Counted from the first letter of the stretch, positions 35,401 to 44,168 are shown. The stretch is 47,452 bases of DNA from CAYYNP01 sp964472545 (GCA_964472545.1 CAYYNP010000039.1:1-47452); one strand, 5' to 3'. The notes: generated by a model from the sequence alone, not told the origin. Made by a program: numbers and translations.

Positions 35401-38400
35401 CACGACCTGCCCACATCCGGCCGGATTCGGATCGGCTGCCAGATCGGCCGTGGGGCGATTGTCGTAGATCACAAGCGTGGTCGCGGCGGTGTGCGTCAGT
35501 CCGAACGTGTCGGTCACACGTAGGGCGACCGGATTGGGGACGCCCGGCTGCGGCAGATTCGACAGATCGGCCCACGGCACCGTCGGCTGTACGCCCGCCA
35601 CGTCACCGAACGTGCCGTTGCCGTCGAGGTCCCACGCGTACAGCACGATGCTGTCGCCCGTGTTGGGATCGTACGATTGACTGCCGTCGAGCACCACATC
35701 GTCGCCCATATCGACCACATAAGGGCCGTTCGGATCGGCCACCGGCGGCCGATTCAGCTCGGCAACCAGAACTGCGTAATCTTCCACCTCGCCGTCGGCG
35801 GAGGCCCCGGTCGGCAGCAGCGGAGTCGGATCGCCGTGCAGTCGGAAGCGGGCATAGGTCGTGCCCAACCGGGCATCGGCAGGGACGGTGAACGAGATCG
35901 GATTGGAACCGGGCACGACGGGGCCCGTATAGATCCGCTCGTGCGGATCGTCCCACGTGCCGTTGCCGTCGAAGTCGATCCAGGCGTCGAGGAATCCGCC
36001 GCTGATGCCCGCCGCCGACGCGGTCACCGCAACGTCCACCGTGGCCGTCGCGTCACCCGGAATGTAACGCGCGGCAAGCGTTACGCCGTCCTCATCGTCG
36101 GGCGCCGCGGCAAGATCGTCGCCGTCGGCGGCCGGCGAGGGCTGGCCGTCGGTCTCGGCGTCGATCGCTGCACCGAGGCAAAACCCGTCGACGATGCTAT
36201 GCCGCGCACCGTTGACGGCCAGCAGCGTCGGATAGCCGAGCGACGCCGGCGCGTCGCCGAAGTCGTCCGCGCCGGCCCCCTCGTACAGCCGAACGTTGCT
36301 GAAGACCTCCTCGGCCGCGGCGGCGCCGTCATCGTCGTTCATGAACGTCAAGTACCGCATCGCCCCGGTGAACGACTCACCGACCGGGATCACGTAATGT
36401 CGCCGGCCGGGAGCCGTGTCGGCGTAGTTGCGATAGCCTTGGAAGCCTCGCAAGCCGTAGAGAACTTGCCACCCCTGGAGTTGGAACCAAAGCGCCGGGC
36501 GGGCAAACACGAGATCCGTATCGAAGCCGATGCCTTGCTGCTCACCGGCAGTGTTGCTTTGATAGTCGAACTCCAGCACGGTGTTCGGCGTAACCTCATA
36601 GGGCAACTCGATCGCCTTCCACGTGTTTCCCCACAGATGCAGCGACGCCCCGCCGTCTTCCACCGCGTACAAGCGCGTAACGTCCTGGTTGGCATAGGAT
36701 ACGACGTCGTATTGGTGGAAGTCGATCCGGCCCTCGGGCAGGTCGATCTGGAGCAGATAGTCCTCGACTTCGCCGTCCTCGGCGGGGCCCTCGGGCGTGA
36801 GCGTGCCGCCGCTGTCGGCGCCGGTCAACCGGAAGCGGGCGCAGGTCGCCCCGGGCAGCGCGTCATTCGGCACCACGGCCAATAGCGTTTGGGATCCCAC
36901 CGCCACCGGCCGATCGACGAAGATCTGTTCGTCCGGTTGCCAGATGCCGTCGCCGTCGAAGTCGATCCACGCGTTGAGGAACCCGCCGGCCTGGGAGACC
37001 TCCACGACGATCGCCAGCGCGGCCCCGAGCCTCGTCGGGCCGATGACGATACCGTCTTCGTCGTCGTTGCCGTCGGCGTCGTCGCCGTTGGCGGATATCG
37101 ACGGTTGCCCGTCCGGCTCGGCGTCGACCGTCGCGCCGAGAACCGGCGCCCCGTCGACGATCGCGTGCCTGGCGCCGTTGGCGGAGAGGAGCGTTGGATA
37201 CGTCGGATCGGGCGCGTCGCCGAAGTCGATTGCCGCGCACACACCGCCGTCCTGCAGCACGACGGCAGCCCCACCTTCGTTCAACAGCCCGCTGAGGAAC
37301 GTCACTTCGGCCGGTTCGATCAGCGCGCCCGTTACGTCGAAGGTGATCTGAAGCAGCGTGCCGTCGAGGTCCAAGGGCTGGGTTCCGGCAAAGCCGATGC
37401 GGATTTCGCCGGGCGATGCCGTATTGACTTGGTAGCCGCGGCCGCCGAGCGCCGCACCGCCAACGACCACCGGCGCCGCGAGTTGCGACGCGTCGTAGCT
37501 CAACTCCAGATAGGCCGAGTAGATCTCCGCTTCTGCGGCCAGTTCGATATTCACCGGCACGGTGACCGGCACGCCCGTCGAGCCGGCGACCTGGGACAAC
37601 GTCAAGGTGGTCGTTTCGACCGCTGCCGGCAAAGCCGCCGGCCCGGGCTCCTCCGGCGGCTGCCAACTGCCCGACACGTCGCCGACAAGGATCGCCGTGA
37701 AGTCTTCGGCGGTCGCGTCGGAGGCGAGCGGATTGTAGTCGCGTTGCGGAGGCACGAAATCCCAGACCTTGCCCACGCCCGGGAAGGGCAACTCCAACAG
37801 GCCCACCGTGTATTGCAGCACGTACGAAGCGTCCATCGCCGCCACGGCACCGTTGGCGTCGACGTCGGCCGCCAGACGCTGCTGTTGCGAAAGGCCGATC
37901 ATCCCGGCGGCCGCGCGCAGAATCAGCGACGCGTCGTACGGCATGATCGCCGCCGCCTCGTCGCTCTTCTCGGGCGTCAGCGTGTAAGTCCCCCCCGGCA
38001 CATCGGTGATCGCATATTCGCCGTCGGCGTCACTGAGACCGTCGGCGCGGAAGCCCGTTCCGACCAACGAAAGGTCGACGTTGCGGACTGGCCCGCCGCT
38101 GAAGTAGTTCACCGACCCGGAGATCGTGTGCAGGTCGCTGATGCTCAGCGAGCCGTCGGCAAGCTGCGAAGCGATCGAGCCGTCGTTCAACACCACCGGG
38201 CCGAACGCCAAGTCGGTCGTGGTTCCCGGCGCGCCGATCGCGTTGAAAGTAACGTAGGCCAGCGTCCCGTTGCCGCTTACGGCCGTGGCGCCGCCCATCG
38301 AAAGCACCACGATCCCCGGTGCGCCGGTGTTCGCCACCAACTCCCAGGCCGAGTTCATGGCCCCGGTCCGCGCACTCGCGACGGTGACCACGGCGGGGTC

Positions 38401-41400
38401 GAACGTAATCGTCACGTCGGCGGCCAACAGCCCTTCCACGCCGGCAATCGACAGGGGCACTTCCACTTCCGCCGCCACGTCGGCCACGACGTCCGGCAGG
38501 CCCAGCAACACGTCTTCCACCAGATACTGATAGCCCCGCAACAAGGTCGACGCCGCCTCGTTCGGCTCGCCCGGATCGTTGACCACGGTCACGTCGACCA
38601 CGGCCGGGAAGTGCGGCGAGGTGGTGCACGTGATCTGCGTGGGACTCTCCACCACCACGCCGGCCGCCGGCACGCCGCCGATCCGCACCGACGCCCCCGG
38701 CTCAAAATTGCTGCCGACGATCGTCACCGCCGTGCCGCCATGGGCCGGTCCGCTGCCCGGCGTGATCCCGGTGACCACCGGCTCGTCGACCACCACGACC
38801 TGATGCGGCGAGGTCGGCAGCGTCGTCCGCACCGTGTTCAGCCCGTCGGTCGTCTCGACGTAATACTCCAGCCCCGGCACGGTGACCATGGCCGCATCGA
38901 TCGTAGCCGTGTAGCGATTGCCGGTGGTGTGGACCATCTCCCGGGTGGCATACGGCACCTCTCCCATCTGCCGGTAGTAGAGCGTCACCGAATCGACGTG
39001 GTAGTTGTCGGTCACGTCGGCCCGCAGGCTCAGATCGAAATCCGGCGCCGCCTCGAGGATCGGCGTATGCGAGATCACCGGCGGCACCGTATCGAACGGC
39101 ATCGCGGCGGCCACGTTCGAGAAGTCCGACTGCTGCCCGCCGGTCTTCTCCACGGTAAACTTATAGTAATACGTCACCGCCGGCAGCACGTCCGTATCGC
39201 GGTAATCCGTCTGAGCCGCGGGGATCAGCAGCGGGTTGATTCGCGCGAACGAGTTGGGATCGTCCGGATTGGTCGATCGATAGACGTTGTAGCCCGCCAA
39301 CGTCTCGAAGTCGTCCTGCATCCAGGTCAGGTCGACGTAGCCTTCGCCGCCGTTGGCTTGCAGGTTCATCGCCTCGGTGCCGGAGGTGATGATCTCAAAG
39401 CGGAAGCGGCCCGCGTCGTCGCCGGTGACAAGCCAGGGGTCGTCCGCCGCCACGGCCCCGGCCACTCGCATCAGTTGATATCCGTCGCCGGTAATCGGGT
39501 TGATGTTGAACGTCCCCAGCCATGTCCGCGGATCCTGCCAACCGCCGTCGACCGCATGGACCGTATAGTCGGTCATCGGCGTGTCGGGGCCGAAAGTCAC
39601 CATCGGCTGTATCGAGGTGTCCATGTCGCGGTTGAACGTCACCGTGAACGTCACCGGCTCCGCGCCAACAATGCCTACATCCTCCTCAGATTCCGTGGAG
39701 AGCGTCACATCCACGACAAACGGGTAAGTCGTCTCAGCAGGGACCTCCAGAATCGGCTCGTAGACCACCGTCCCTCGATTGAAGTTGTCGTCGCGGTCAT
39801 AGATGACAGCATCGATCAACGTCCTCGAAGTGGTACCCCAATAGTTGTTGGTCATGCCACTCCAGGCTCCCCACGCATGAACCCTCATCCAGTTGTTTGG
39901 GTTCGGGTCCCAGTACTTGTTCAAGAAGGCGTTGTTCCTGAAATGGCTGTCCAGGCGAGCTTCTTCTTCGCTGCTTACTTCAAATCGACGTGCATCGAAA
40001 CTGGCGGGGGCGCTGTAGATCCCTTGCAGAAACACGGTATCGTGAATCCCGTTTGGCCCGTACTGGCCGGCTACACCCATTCCATCGGATTTCTCCAGCA
40101 AGGATGTTTCTACGAGGTTCTGCTCATACCACCTGGTAAAGCGCCCTGAGTAGATCGAGTTCTTCGTGGTTACTTCCGAGTTCGCACGCCCGAAGTCGTA
40201 GAAGAACCCGTGATCGATGGTCGTCATGTACTGATTGTACTCCATGTACGGTCTCTGGATTTTGGCATATTCCAGTGTTGTAACGCCGATTGAATTGATA
40301 CTTAGGTATCCGCCGAAGAAAGGCGAGGGAAACAGCTCGACGGGTTCTTCGTACGTACCGCGAATATGCAGCGCGCCTTGGACCTGGATATAGGGTGGAG
40401 TGTTCTCGCCATAAGGGTCGGCGGAATCTGGACTGCCCCACTGGACCTGGGTTCCGGGCCGGATAACGACGGTGATGCCATTATTGATCAGAGTCTGCCC
40501 GGGCACGATCCAGTAGTCGTCCTTGGTGAGTTCCAGGTCGATCAGCTCGGCAAACGTTCCGTCAGACTGGTTGACGAGAATGCCGACCGTATGCCAAGCT
40601 CCGTCGGTCACAGCCAGATCAAGATCGGAGTCGCTATCGAAGTCAGCAGTTGCCAAGCCGTACGGCTGCGTCGCGGCGATGTACTCGATATTCTCACCGA
40701 GAGCCCCGTTACCCAAGTTCAGCAGGATGCTCACGGTGGCGTTGCGAGCGTTGCTCACGGCCAAATCGGGCCAGGAATCGCCGTCGTAGTCGCCCGCCTC
40801 AACGGTGATCGGCTCAAGGCCTACGGAGTAATCGAACGCCGGACCAAAGGTGCCGTCGCCGGCATTCGTCAGCACGCTGACCGTGTTGTGCCGACGTTGG
40901 CTGACGGCCAGATCGACGAAGGAATCGCCGTCGAGATCGACTGTTTCGATGGAGATCTCCGTGTGCCCTTCAGAAGGACCGGGTTCTCCCAGCGGATAGA
41001 CCGCCTTTTCCGCGAACGTGCCATCGCCGATCCCCAGCCAAATCCCCATCCAAGAGTCCATCGCACTGGCGGCCGCTAGGTCAACGTGCCCGTCTCCGTT
41101 AAGATCGGCGGCGGCCACAGCAGGGAATCTGGCGGCGCTGTAGTGCGTTCTCGCTGCAAACCCCCCGCTTCCGTCGTTCAGAAGCACTGTGATCGAAGCC
41201 GACCAACTATTCGCGACCGTTAGGTCGTGATACGTATCTCCATTGAAGTCGCCGGTCGTGATCGAAACAGGTCCGCTTCCAACACTGTAATCGACCTTCT
41301 CTGCAAACGAGCCGTCACCGTTGTTCAATAGGACGCTGACCGAACTGCTCTCCCGGTTGGCAACCGCCAGGTCGGGCCAGGTGTCTCCATTGAAATCGGC

Positions 41401-43848
41401 GGCGGCGACCGAATCTGGGCTCGCCGCAGTCGGATAATCCGTGCTCACTCCGAAAGTCCCGTCGCCGGCATTCAACAGCACGCTGACCGTATTGCTGGAG
41501 TGATTCCCCACCGCCATGTCCGGAAACGAGTCCTTGTTGAAGTCGCCCACTGTCACGCCGTAGGGATTGCCGCCAACCTCGTAGGAAGGCTTCGTTTCTG
41601 ACTCGGGAATAATCCGCGGCAACTCCCGGCCACGTTGAACGATCAGCTCAAAACGGGACTCAAACGGCGGAACCGGGGCTTCGGGGTCATAGCCGTTCTC
41701 TGCCGTCATCGTCAGTTGAAACGGAATCACGTGGTCGTTCGGGCAATCGGGCGAAACCGTGAATCGGAACGGGTTCCGCACGCCTGCGATCACGTCGTTG
41801 GCGTCGTAGATCAGTCCATTGTCGTCCCAGTTGAACGAACCGATGGCGCCGTAGTTCACGGTAGGCTCGTCGATGGTCACAAAGGGGTCGTCCCATGCCG
41901 AGACGCCGTTCCAGGCCCGTAGTGTGACATTGACGTTTTCGGCCTTGCCCCAATGATTGCGGATCACGACGGCCAACTCGACCGTCTCGCCGGCGTCGAC
42001 CCGGCCGTCGTCGTCGTTCTCGGGCGATTGGGCCTCGGTGTCGAAGAGCCAATGCTCCAGGTACTGGAGATCCGGCTGCGGGGCATCGGTCATCGATCGC
42101 ATCGCGTCGACCACGTTGCCGTAGTTCACCGCGACCTGGCCCATGATGAAACGGGAGGAATAGACGTCCTTGTCGGAGAAATGCGTCCTCAGCAGCGCCG
42201 CCGTGCCGGAGACCACCGGCGTGGCCATTGAGGTGCCGTCCCAGGCGGCGTATTGTTCCAGCGGAAGCGTACTCCATACGTCCACTCCGGGGGCCATGAT
42301 CTCGTATTCGTGCTTGTCGTAGGCCGTGCACTCGTAGTTGGAGAAGCCTGCCAGCCCGCCGCCGGGGCCGGAGGCCATCACGCCCAACACCCAGTTGTAC
42401 GCCGCCGGGTACATGTCGGCACCGAAGGGGCAGGGCTTGTTCACCTTGCCGTCATTCCCCGCCGCGGCGACCAGCACCGCCTGGCCAAAGGCGACGGCCA
42501 GGGCGTCTTCGACGACTTGCGACTTGGCGTAGGAACCGAACGACATATTGATCACGTCGGCGCCGTGTTCGACAGCGTAATAGATCGCCTCGGAGATGTC
42601 GGTCGAGGTGAGCACGCCGGAGTATTGGGCGGCTTTGATGGCCATGACCTTCGTGTTGTAGGCCACGCCCACGCCGCCGACGCCGTTGTCGGCCCCCGCG
42701 GCGATGATGCCGGCGACGTGGGTGCCGTGGCCGTGGTTGTCTTGGGGGTCGCCGCTGTGGTTGAAGGAGTTGCTGACAACGTTCACCCCGTGGATATCGT
42801 CGACGAAGCCGTTGCCGTCGTCGTCAATGCCGTTGTCCGGGATCTCTTGGCTGTTGACCCACATGTTGGCAGCCAGATCCGGGTGGGTGTAGTCGACGCC
42901 CGTGTCGATCACCGCGATCACGATGTCCGGATCTCCGCCGGGCGGCAGCGGCGGGTCGGCGTTGGCCAGGTAGTCCCACGCTGCCGGGGCGTTGACGGCG
43001 CCGAGGTGCCATTGGTCGTCGAACAGCGGGTCGTTGGTGCCGTCGGGGATCGTGGCCAGACTGACTTCGGCGGGGTGGCTGGTGGCTGAGCGGAGCGAAG
43101 CCCCAGATGGTTCGGCTTCCTGGGGCACCGCTGCGCTTTGCCCCAGCCACCCATCCTCGGAGGCAGAGGGAGATGGCGGGGCGAAAGGGGACAGTCCCAT
43201 TTTCGTGGAACGAAAATCGGGACGGTCCCCAGCAAGCTGGAACAAGTAAGCCGGTTCGGCGACTTCGACCTCCGGCACGGCGGCAAACGCGGTCACGGCC
43301 TGATCGATGTCGGTCTCGGCGGGAAGCTGCAACGTGTGCCATTGGGCCAGGTCGTTCGCGTCGGCCCGGGGCTCGCCGCCGTCGTCGGATGCGGAGGCCA
43401 ACGCGACCGCCATCTGCTCCGCGCCCGGAAAGACCGCCGTGACCGTCGAGACGTCGTACGCCGCCAACAGCGACTCGAACGATGCGGAGGCCAACTGCGG
43501 CCCGACCGCCACGGCCGCCGGACGCGCCGATGCAACCACCGGCAGCGGCTCGTCGCGGAGTTTCACCAGCAACTCGCCCGGCCGATAGCTCGTCTTGGGC
43601 CCCGAGTTTTCCGGCGGCGCGAACATCTCCGGCAGCGGATGGTCGGCCGGAGCGAAGCCCGCATGCTCGGGCTGGTCGGCCGGACAATCGTCTGACGCAA
43701 CGCCCACACCGTCGAGCAGCCGCCGGTCCTCCAGCGGTTCGACCCGCAGCCTTCGCGCGTAAAGGCATAAACCATCTCGACGCCAAGATTCACGCGGCAA
43801 CTTGCGGGAACGACGATGGTGCGCGGGCTTCATGGCAAGAATCTTCAT
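29416..43848 (-). CDS. Giant multidomain surface protein with subtilisin-like protease domain
   Basis: A 4810-residue protein from ATG 43848, with GGAGGAG 9 bases upstream. PLEDRRLLDG near the N-terminus is LEPR-XLL-like. Next are an inhibitor-like prodomain (to about 200), repeat-derived linker (about 206-259), and S8 protease with Asp (about 315, DTGVDYTHPD), His (about 376, HGTHVAG) and Ser (about 539, GTSMATP). Then VCBS/FG-GAP repeats (about 764-1097), Fn3 (about 1500), IPT (about 1690), cohesin, carboxypeptidase-regulatory plus dockerin-like, cohesin, two GEVED, three PKD (about 2700-2990), SdrD-B and a beta-propeller, twice (about 2990-3457 and 3580-4064). Cohesin, dockerin-like and cohesin follow, then the C-terminal module and dockerin-like pair shared with the 12822 gene. 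It is probably a cell-surface or secreted protease-adhesin. Confidence 0.9.
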   Translation of the reverse strand: MKILAMKPAHHRRSRKLPRESWRRDGLCLYARRLRVEPLEDRRLLDGVGVASDDCPADQPEHAGFAPADHPLPEMFAPPENSGPKTSYRPGELLVKLRDEPLPVVASARPAAVAVGPQLASASFESLLAAYDVSTVTAVFPGAEQMAVALASASDDGGEPRADANDLAQWHTLQLPAETDIDQAVTAFAAVPEVEVAEPAYLFQLAGDRPDFRSTKMGLSPFAPPSPSASEDGWLGQSAAVPQEAEPSGASLRSATSHPAEVSLATIPDGTNDPLFDDQWHLGAVNAPAAWDYLANADPPLPPGGDPDIVIAVIDTGVDYTHPDLAANMWVNSQEIPDNGIDDDGNGFVDDIHGVNVVSNSFNHSGDPQDNHGHGTHVAGIIAAGADNGVGGVGVAYNTKVMAIKAAQYSGVLTSTDISEAIYYAVEHGADVINMSFGSYAKSQVVEDALAVAFGQAVLVAAAGNDGKVNKPCPFGADMYPAAYNWVLGVMASGPGGGLAGFSNYECTAYDKHEYEIMAPGVDVWSTLPLEQYAAWDGTSMATPVVSGTAALLRTHFSDKDVYSSRFIMGQVAVNYGNVVDAMRSMTDAPQPDLQYLEHWLFDTEAQSPENDDDGRVDAGETVELAVVIRNHWGKAENVNVTLRAWNGVSAWDDPFVTIDEPTVNYGAIGSFNWDDNGLIYDANDVIAGVRNPFRFTVSPDCPNDHVIPFQLTMTAENGYDPEAPVPPFESRFELIVQRGRELPRIIPESETKPSYEVGGNPYGVTVGDFNKDSFPDMAVGNHSSNTVSVLLNAGDGTFGVSTDYPTAASPDSVAAADFNGDTWPDLAVANRESSSVSVLLNNGDGSFAEKVDYSVGSGPVSITTGDFNGDTYHDLTVANSWSASITVLLNDGSGGFAARTHYSAARFPAVAAADLNGDGHVDLAAASAMDSWMGIWLGIGDGTFAEKAVYPLGEPGPSEGHTEISIETVDLDGDSFVDLAVSQRRHNTVSVLTNAGDGTFGPAFDYSVGLEPITVEAGDYDGDSWPDLAVSNARNATVSILLNLGNGALGENIEYIAATQPYGLATADFDSDSDLDLAVTDGAWHTVGILVNQSDGTFAELIDLELTKDDYWIVPGQTLINNGITVVIRPGTQVQWGSPDSADPYGENTPPYIQVQGALHIRGTYEEPVELFPSPFFGGYLSINSIGVTTLEYAKIQRPYMEYNQYMTTIDHGFFYDFGRANSEVTTKNSIYSGRFTRWYEQNLVETSLLEKSDGMGVAGQYGPNGIHDTVFLQGIYSAPASFDARRFEVSSEEEARLDSHFRNNAFLNKYWDPNPNNWMRVHAWGAWSGMTNNYWGTTSRTLIDAVIYDRDDNFNRGTVVYEPILEVPAETTYPFVVDVTLSTESEEDVGIVGAEPVTFTVTFNRDMDTSIQPMVTFGPDTPMTDYTVHAVDGGWQDPRTWLGTFNINPITGDGYQLMRVAGAVAADDPWLVTGDDAGRFRFEIITSGTEAMNLQANGGEGYVDLTWMQDDFETLAGYNVYRSTNPDDPNSFARINPLLIPAAQTDYRDTDVLPAVTYYYKFTVEKTGGQQSDFSNVAAAMPFDTVPPVISHTPILEAAPDFDLSLRADVTDNYHVDSVTLYYRQMGEVPYATREMVHTTGNRYTATIDAAMVTVPGLEYYVETTDGLNTVRTTLPTSPHQVVVVDEPVVTGITPGSGPAHGGTAVTIVGSNFEPGASVRIGGVPAAGVVVESPTQITCTTSPHFPAVVDVTVVNDPGEPNEAASTLLRGYQYLVEDVLLGLPDVVADVAAEVEVPLSIAGVEGLLAADVTITFDPAVVTVASARTGAMNSAWELVANTGAPGIVVLSMGGATAVSGNGTLAYVTFNAIGAPGTTTDLAFGPVVLNDGSIASQLADGSLSISDLHTISGSVNYFSGGPVRNVDLSLVGTGFRADGLSDADGEYAITDVPGGTYTLTPEKSDEAAAIMPYDASLILRAAAGMIGLSQQQRLAADVDANGAVAAMDASYVLQYTVGLLELPFPGVGKVWDFVPPQRDYNPLASDATAEDFTAILVGDVSGSWQPPEEPGPAALPAAVETTTLTLSQVAGSTGVPVTVPVNIELAAEAEIYSAYLELSYDASQLAAPVVVGGAALGGRGYQVNTASPGEIRIGFAGTQPLDLDGTLLQITFDVTGALIEPAEVTFLSGLLNEGGAAVVLQDGGVCAAIDFGDAPDPTYPTLLSANGARHAIVDGAPVLGATVDAEPDGQPSISANGDDADGNDDEDGIVIGPTRLGAALAIVVEVSQAGGFLNAWIDFDGDGIWQPDEQIFVDRPVAVGSQTLLAVVPNDALPGATCARFRLTGADSGGTLTPEGPAEDGEVEDYLLQIDLPEGRIDFHQYDVVSYANQDVTRLYAVEDGGASLHLWGNTWKAIELPYEVTPNTVLEFDYQSNTAGEQQGIGFDTDLVFARPALWFQLQGWQVLYGLRGFQGYRNYADTAPGRRHYVIPVGESFTGAMRYLTFMNDDDGAAAAEEVFSNVRLYEGAGADDFGDAPASLGYPTLLAVNGARHSIVDGFCLGAAIDAETDGQPSPAADGDDLAAAPDDEDGVTLAARYIPGDATATVDVAVTASAAGISGGFLDAWIDFDGNGTWDDPHERIYTGPVVPGSNPISFTVPADARLGTTYARFRLHGDPTPLLPTGASADGEVEDYAVLVAELNRPPVADPNGPYVVDMGDDVVLDGSQSYDPNTGDSIVLYAWDLDGNGTFGDVAGVQPTVPWADLSNLPQPGVPNPVALRVTDTFGLTHTAATTLVIYDNRPTADLAADPNPAGCGQVVSFDAGGSTHGRPDRGIVLFEWDFDDDGTFSADAAGESVTHAFSSFGSYTVSLRVTDDNLPPKTDVTSVVVDVNQGNLPPVADPSGPYVVDFRHDLPLDATGSVDPNDGCGDGIVLCQWDLDNDGDFDDAAGPQPVIPWTQIEHLPRPGIPHTIGLQVTDSFGLTNTASTTLTIQYAEIHGRKFVDLDGDGIRDDGEPGMPEVTVFLDLDGDRQLDLGEPSTETLPDDLQTEGVDEAGLYSLSELPSGAYVVAEVVPGDHTQTFPPAVPSNGELTFVEAIVDGQSGVDGLYGAFAADVSPDGNHVYVAGRYDNALDVFRRDPATGELTLVERLLNLADAPGLHAPTSVAVTPDGNHVYVAAMGSSSVSVFERNASSGELRFVEIEREPAGVIGLFGAFCVTVSPDGRQVYVAGEGADSVVVFQRNLTTGELTFEQVLKDNQDGVQGLDDVRSVVVSPDGKHVYAAGKADDAVAVFGRDESSGWLSFVQVLYDGQNGVDGLDGIQSVTISPDGAHVYAAGWYDNAVAVFGRNADSGELTFVESLIDGLSGVDGLVEVNDVSISPDGRHAYTSAYEDAVGVFARNAATGRLTFVEVLEDGRGGVDGIGGAQSVTVSPDGRNVYATGMNDNAVAVFGRDVGRRGAHHLVVAVGQVVEGVDFGNRPLPGEIRGVKFHDLNGNGARDGDMDDDEPGLPHWTIFLDTDGDGRLDEGEPSTVTGRDGSYAFTGLTEGSYAVVEVQQTGWSATTPGERSVVLDIAQVEPGIDFGNRALPGGIRGVKFHDLDGDGTRDLGEPGMAGVRVYLDLNRNGQLDPGEPTTLTLPDDSQTLSIDEAGTFEFAGLAPGEYFVAEVVPDGYERTRPPAALSTGELTFVHTLKDGGDDKDGTQVDGLYGAFASAVSPDGAHLYVAGRYDNALAVFHRDAVTGELTFVERLVNSTDAPGLQAPASVAVSPDGRHVYVAAIGSSSVVMLDRDAATGRLTFDYDEVMWWREGVDVIDGLSGAFCVTISPDGTSVYVAAEVDDAVSVFGRDADTGRLTFLHALTDNQNGVEGLDDVRSIAVSPDGNHAYVAGKADDAVAVFSRESSTGQLTFEQVLYDGQDGVDGLDGIQSVALSPDGRHVYAAGWSDNAVAVFGRDLTSGSLAFLEVLKDGQDGPSGADGLFQANCVRVSPDGRQVYVSAYEDAVGVYRRDTLSGGLSFAHVVKDHQGGVIGLDGARSVTLSPDGRHVYVTAMDENAVTVFGRDSGYGGHRVVVAPGQTVERVDFGNRLLGQDVVLWLPTLWGDHGTTVDVPLSVTNVEGLRGLGVTITFDPAVLDPRSVQLGALASGWTLIDNVTAPGTMMLAVAGTTSIDGSGRLAVISFDVLGLPGDRTPLSIAGAELNESAIPYTTHDGLFLVNAFYSVSGSVSYFGGDGGPVPGTSLSLDGTSFAGQNVSDAAGEYTIADVPVGVYTLTAEKHDDVAAITAFDASLAMQAYVQSLVLSPHQIIAADVTRNGTVSPLDAAYILEKSVGSLEVPFPGADRVWHFAPQTRHYELIGGHLTDENFTAILLGDVSGNWQPPAPAPSQAADTATAVAESTLALPALNATSGQFVQMPLTIALAADDVFSADLVLRYDAGRLSPVDVTRGEAAGSASLTSNTDQPGVIRVGLAAGQPLTAEGTLLNVTFEVVGPLHVPADVLLESASLNEGQVAVAVEHGSVRQAPDAAAVLGRCVFYNNSAFDGFDSAAGADDDPAVATDKRALLPGQIATFANYSSYSRGINGIMIDVAGLPDGFTPGVDDFRLAVGNDADPAAWQPAPAPSSVTLREGAGQAGADRITLVWPDYAIANQWLEVTLRADGFSLTADDVFYFGSAVAEAGNFPADAKVTTTDMLLARNNPRSLLNPAAIDFPYDTNRDRRVDATDVLLARNNQTSFLTALELIDLSGPTGGSVSAGIAAESNDASGERLTSNRRLDLAWLGDYASGDWTIRRTEKTDATTDATTDAVDKLLATSGV
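31620..34880 (-). repeat. Duplicated SdrD-B plus beta-propeller block in the giant gene
   Basis: The segments at about 33480-34880 and 31620-33110 encode the same order of modules: an SdrD-B-like domain (RKFVDLDGDGIRDDGEPGM and VKFHDLDGDGTRDLGEPGM) and then about seven blades with VSPDGNHVYVAGRYDNAL-type motifs. Blade order and wording are conserved between copies (for example AGKADDAVAVF, AGWYDNAVAVFGR and AGWSDNAVAVFGR). An extra SdrD-B unit lies between them. This is an internal duplication of roughly 1.4 kb. Confidence 0.8.
43073..43152 (-). repeat. GGGTGGCTGGGG repeat pair inside the protease coding sequence
   Basis: Two arms (43073-43106 and 43119-43152) form an inverted pair; the second is identical over 34 bases to 11713-11746. 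The region is translated without a stop as GWLGQSAAVPQEAEPSGASL and following residues, between prodomain and protease domain. Confidence 0.85.
43187..43230. repeat. GGGGACAGTCCC palindrome inside the protease coding sequence
   Basis: A 44-base imperfect palindrome: GGGGACAGTCCCATTTTCG, a short loop, and CGAAAATCGGGACGGTCCCC. It is translated on the minus strand as GDRPDFRSTKMGLSP. It is unrelated in sequence to the repeat 35 bases away and related in style to the palindrome at 4528. Confidence 0.8.
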
Positions 43849-44168
43849 GGCGGGAAACTCCTCCACGGCGTTTGACGGCGGGCTGCCCCGATAGCGGACG
43901 GCTGGGCGAGTTCGAGCCCCAAATGGCCGCGCCACTACGAATGATCGCTACGAGAGTCATGATACCAAGCGATTACCCCCAAAGCAAATCGAGAATAACT
44001 CGCCAGAGGGGGTAAAGTCTACGTCGGCCAATTCTTCAGACGTAAAGGCCGTCGTGCGACGCACGCACGGCTTGCGCCCGGAAGAACGGTGCGTAGATGG
44101 ACCTTACGCGATGCCGTACGAGTTCCATCTCCAAACGCAGGATGTCGCACGGCTGGCAGCACCGCGCC
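43849..44168. promoter_or_regulatory. Leader region of the giant gene with a two-tier hairpin
   Basis: These 320 bases lie between the stop of the 44169 gene and the start of the giant gene, both on the minus strand. No gene is seen. At 43973-44015 the outer arms TTACCCCC and GGGGGTAA and the inner arms CGAG and CTCG can form a two-tier hairpin about 125 bases before the giant gene's start codon. It could be a terminator for the upstream gene, an operator or a leader structure. There is no T-run to settle the question. Confidence 0.35.

Noticed and set aside
30703..40149. Several very long plus-strand frames (up to 1086 codons) across the giant gene
   Set aside because: All are antisense to the repeated modules of the subtilisin-like protein; their repeats simply mirror its repeats.
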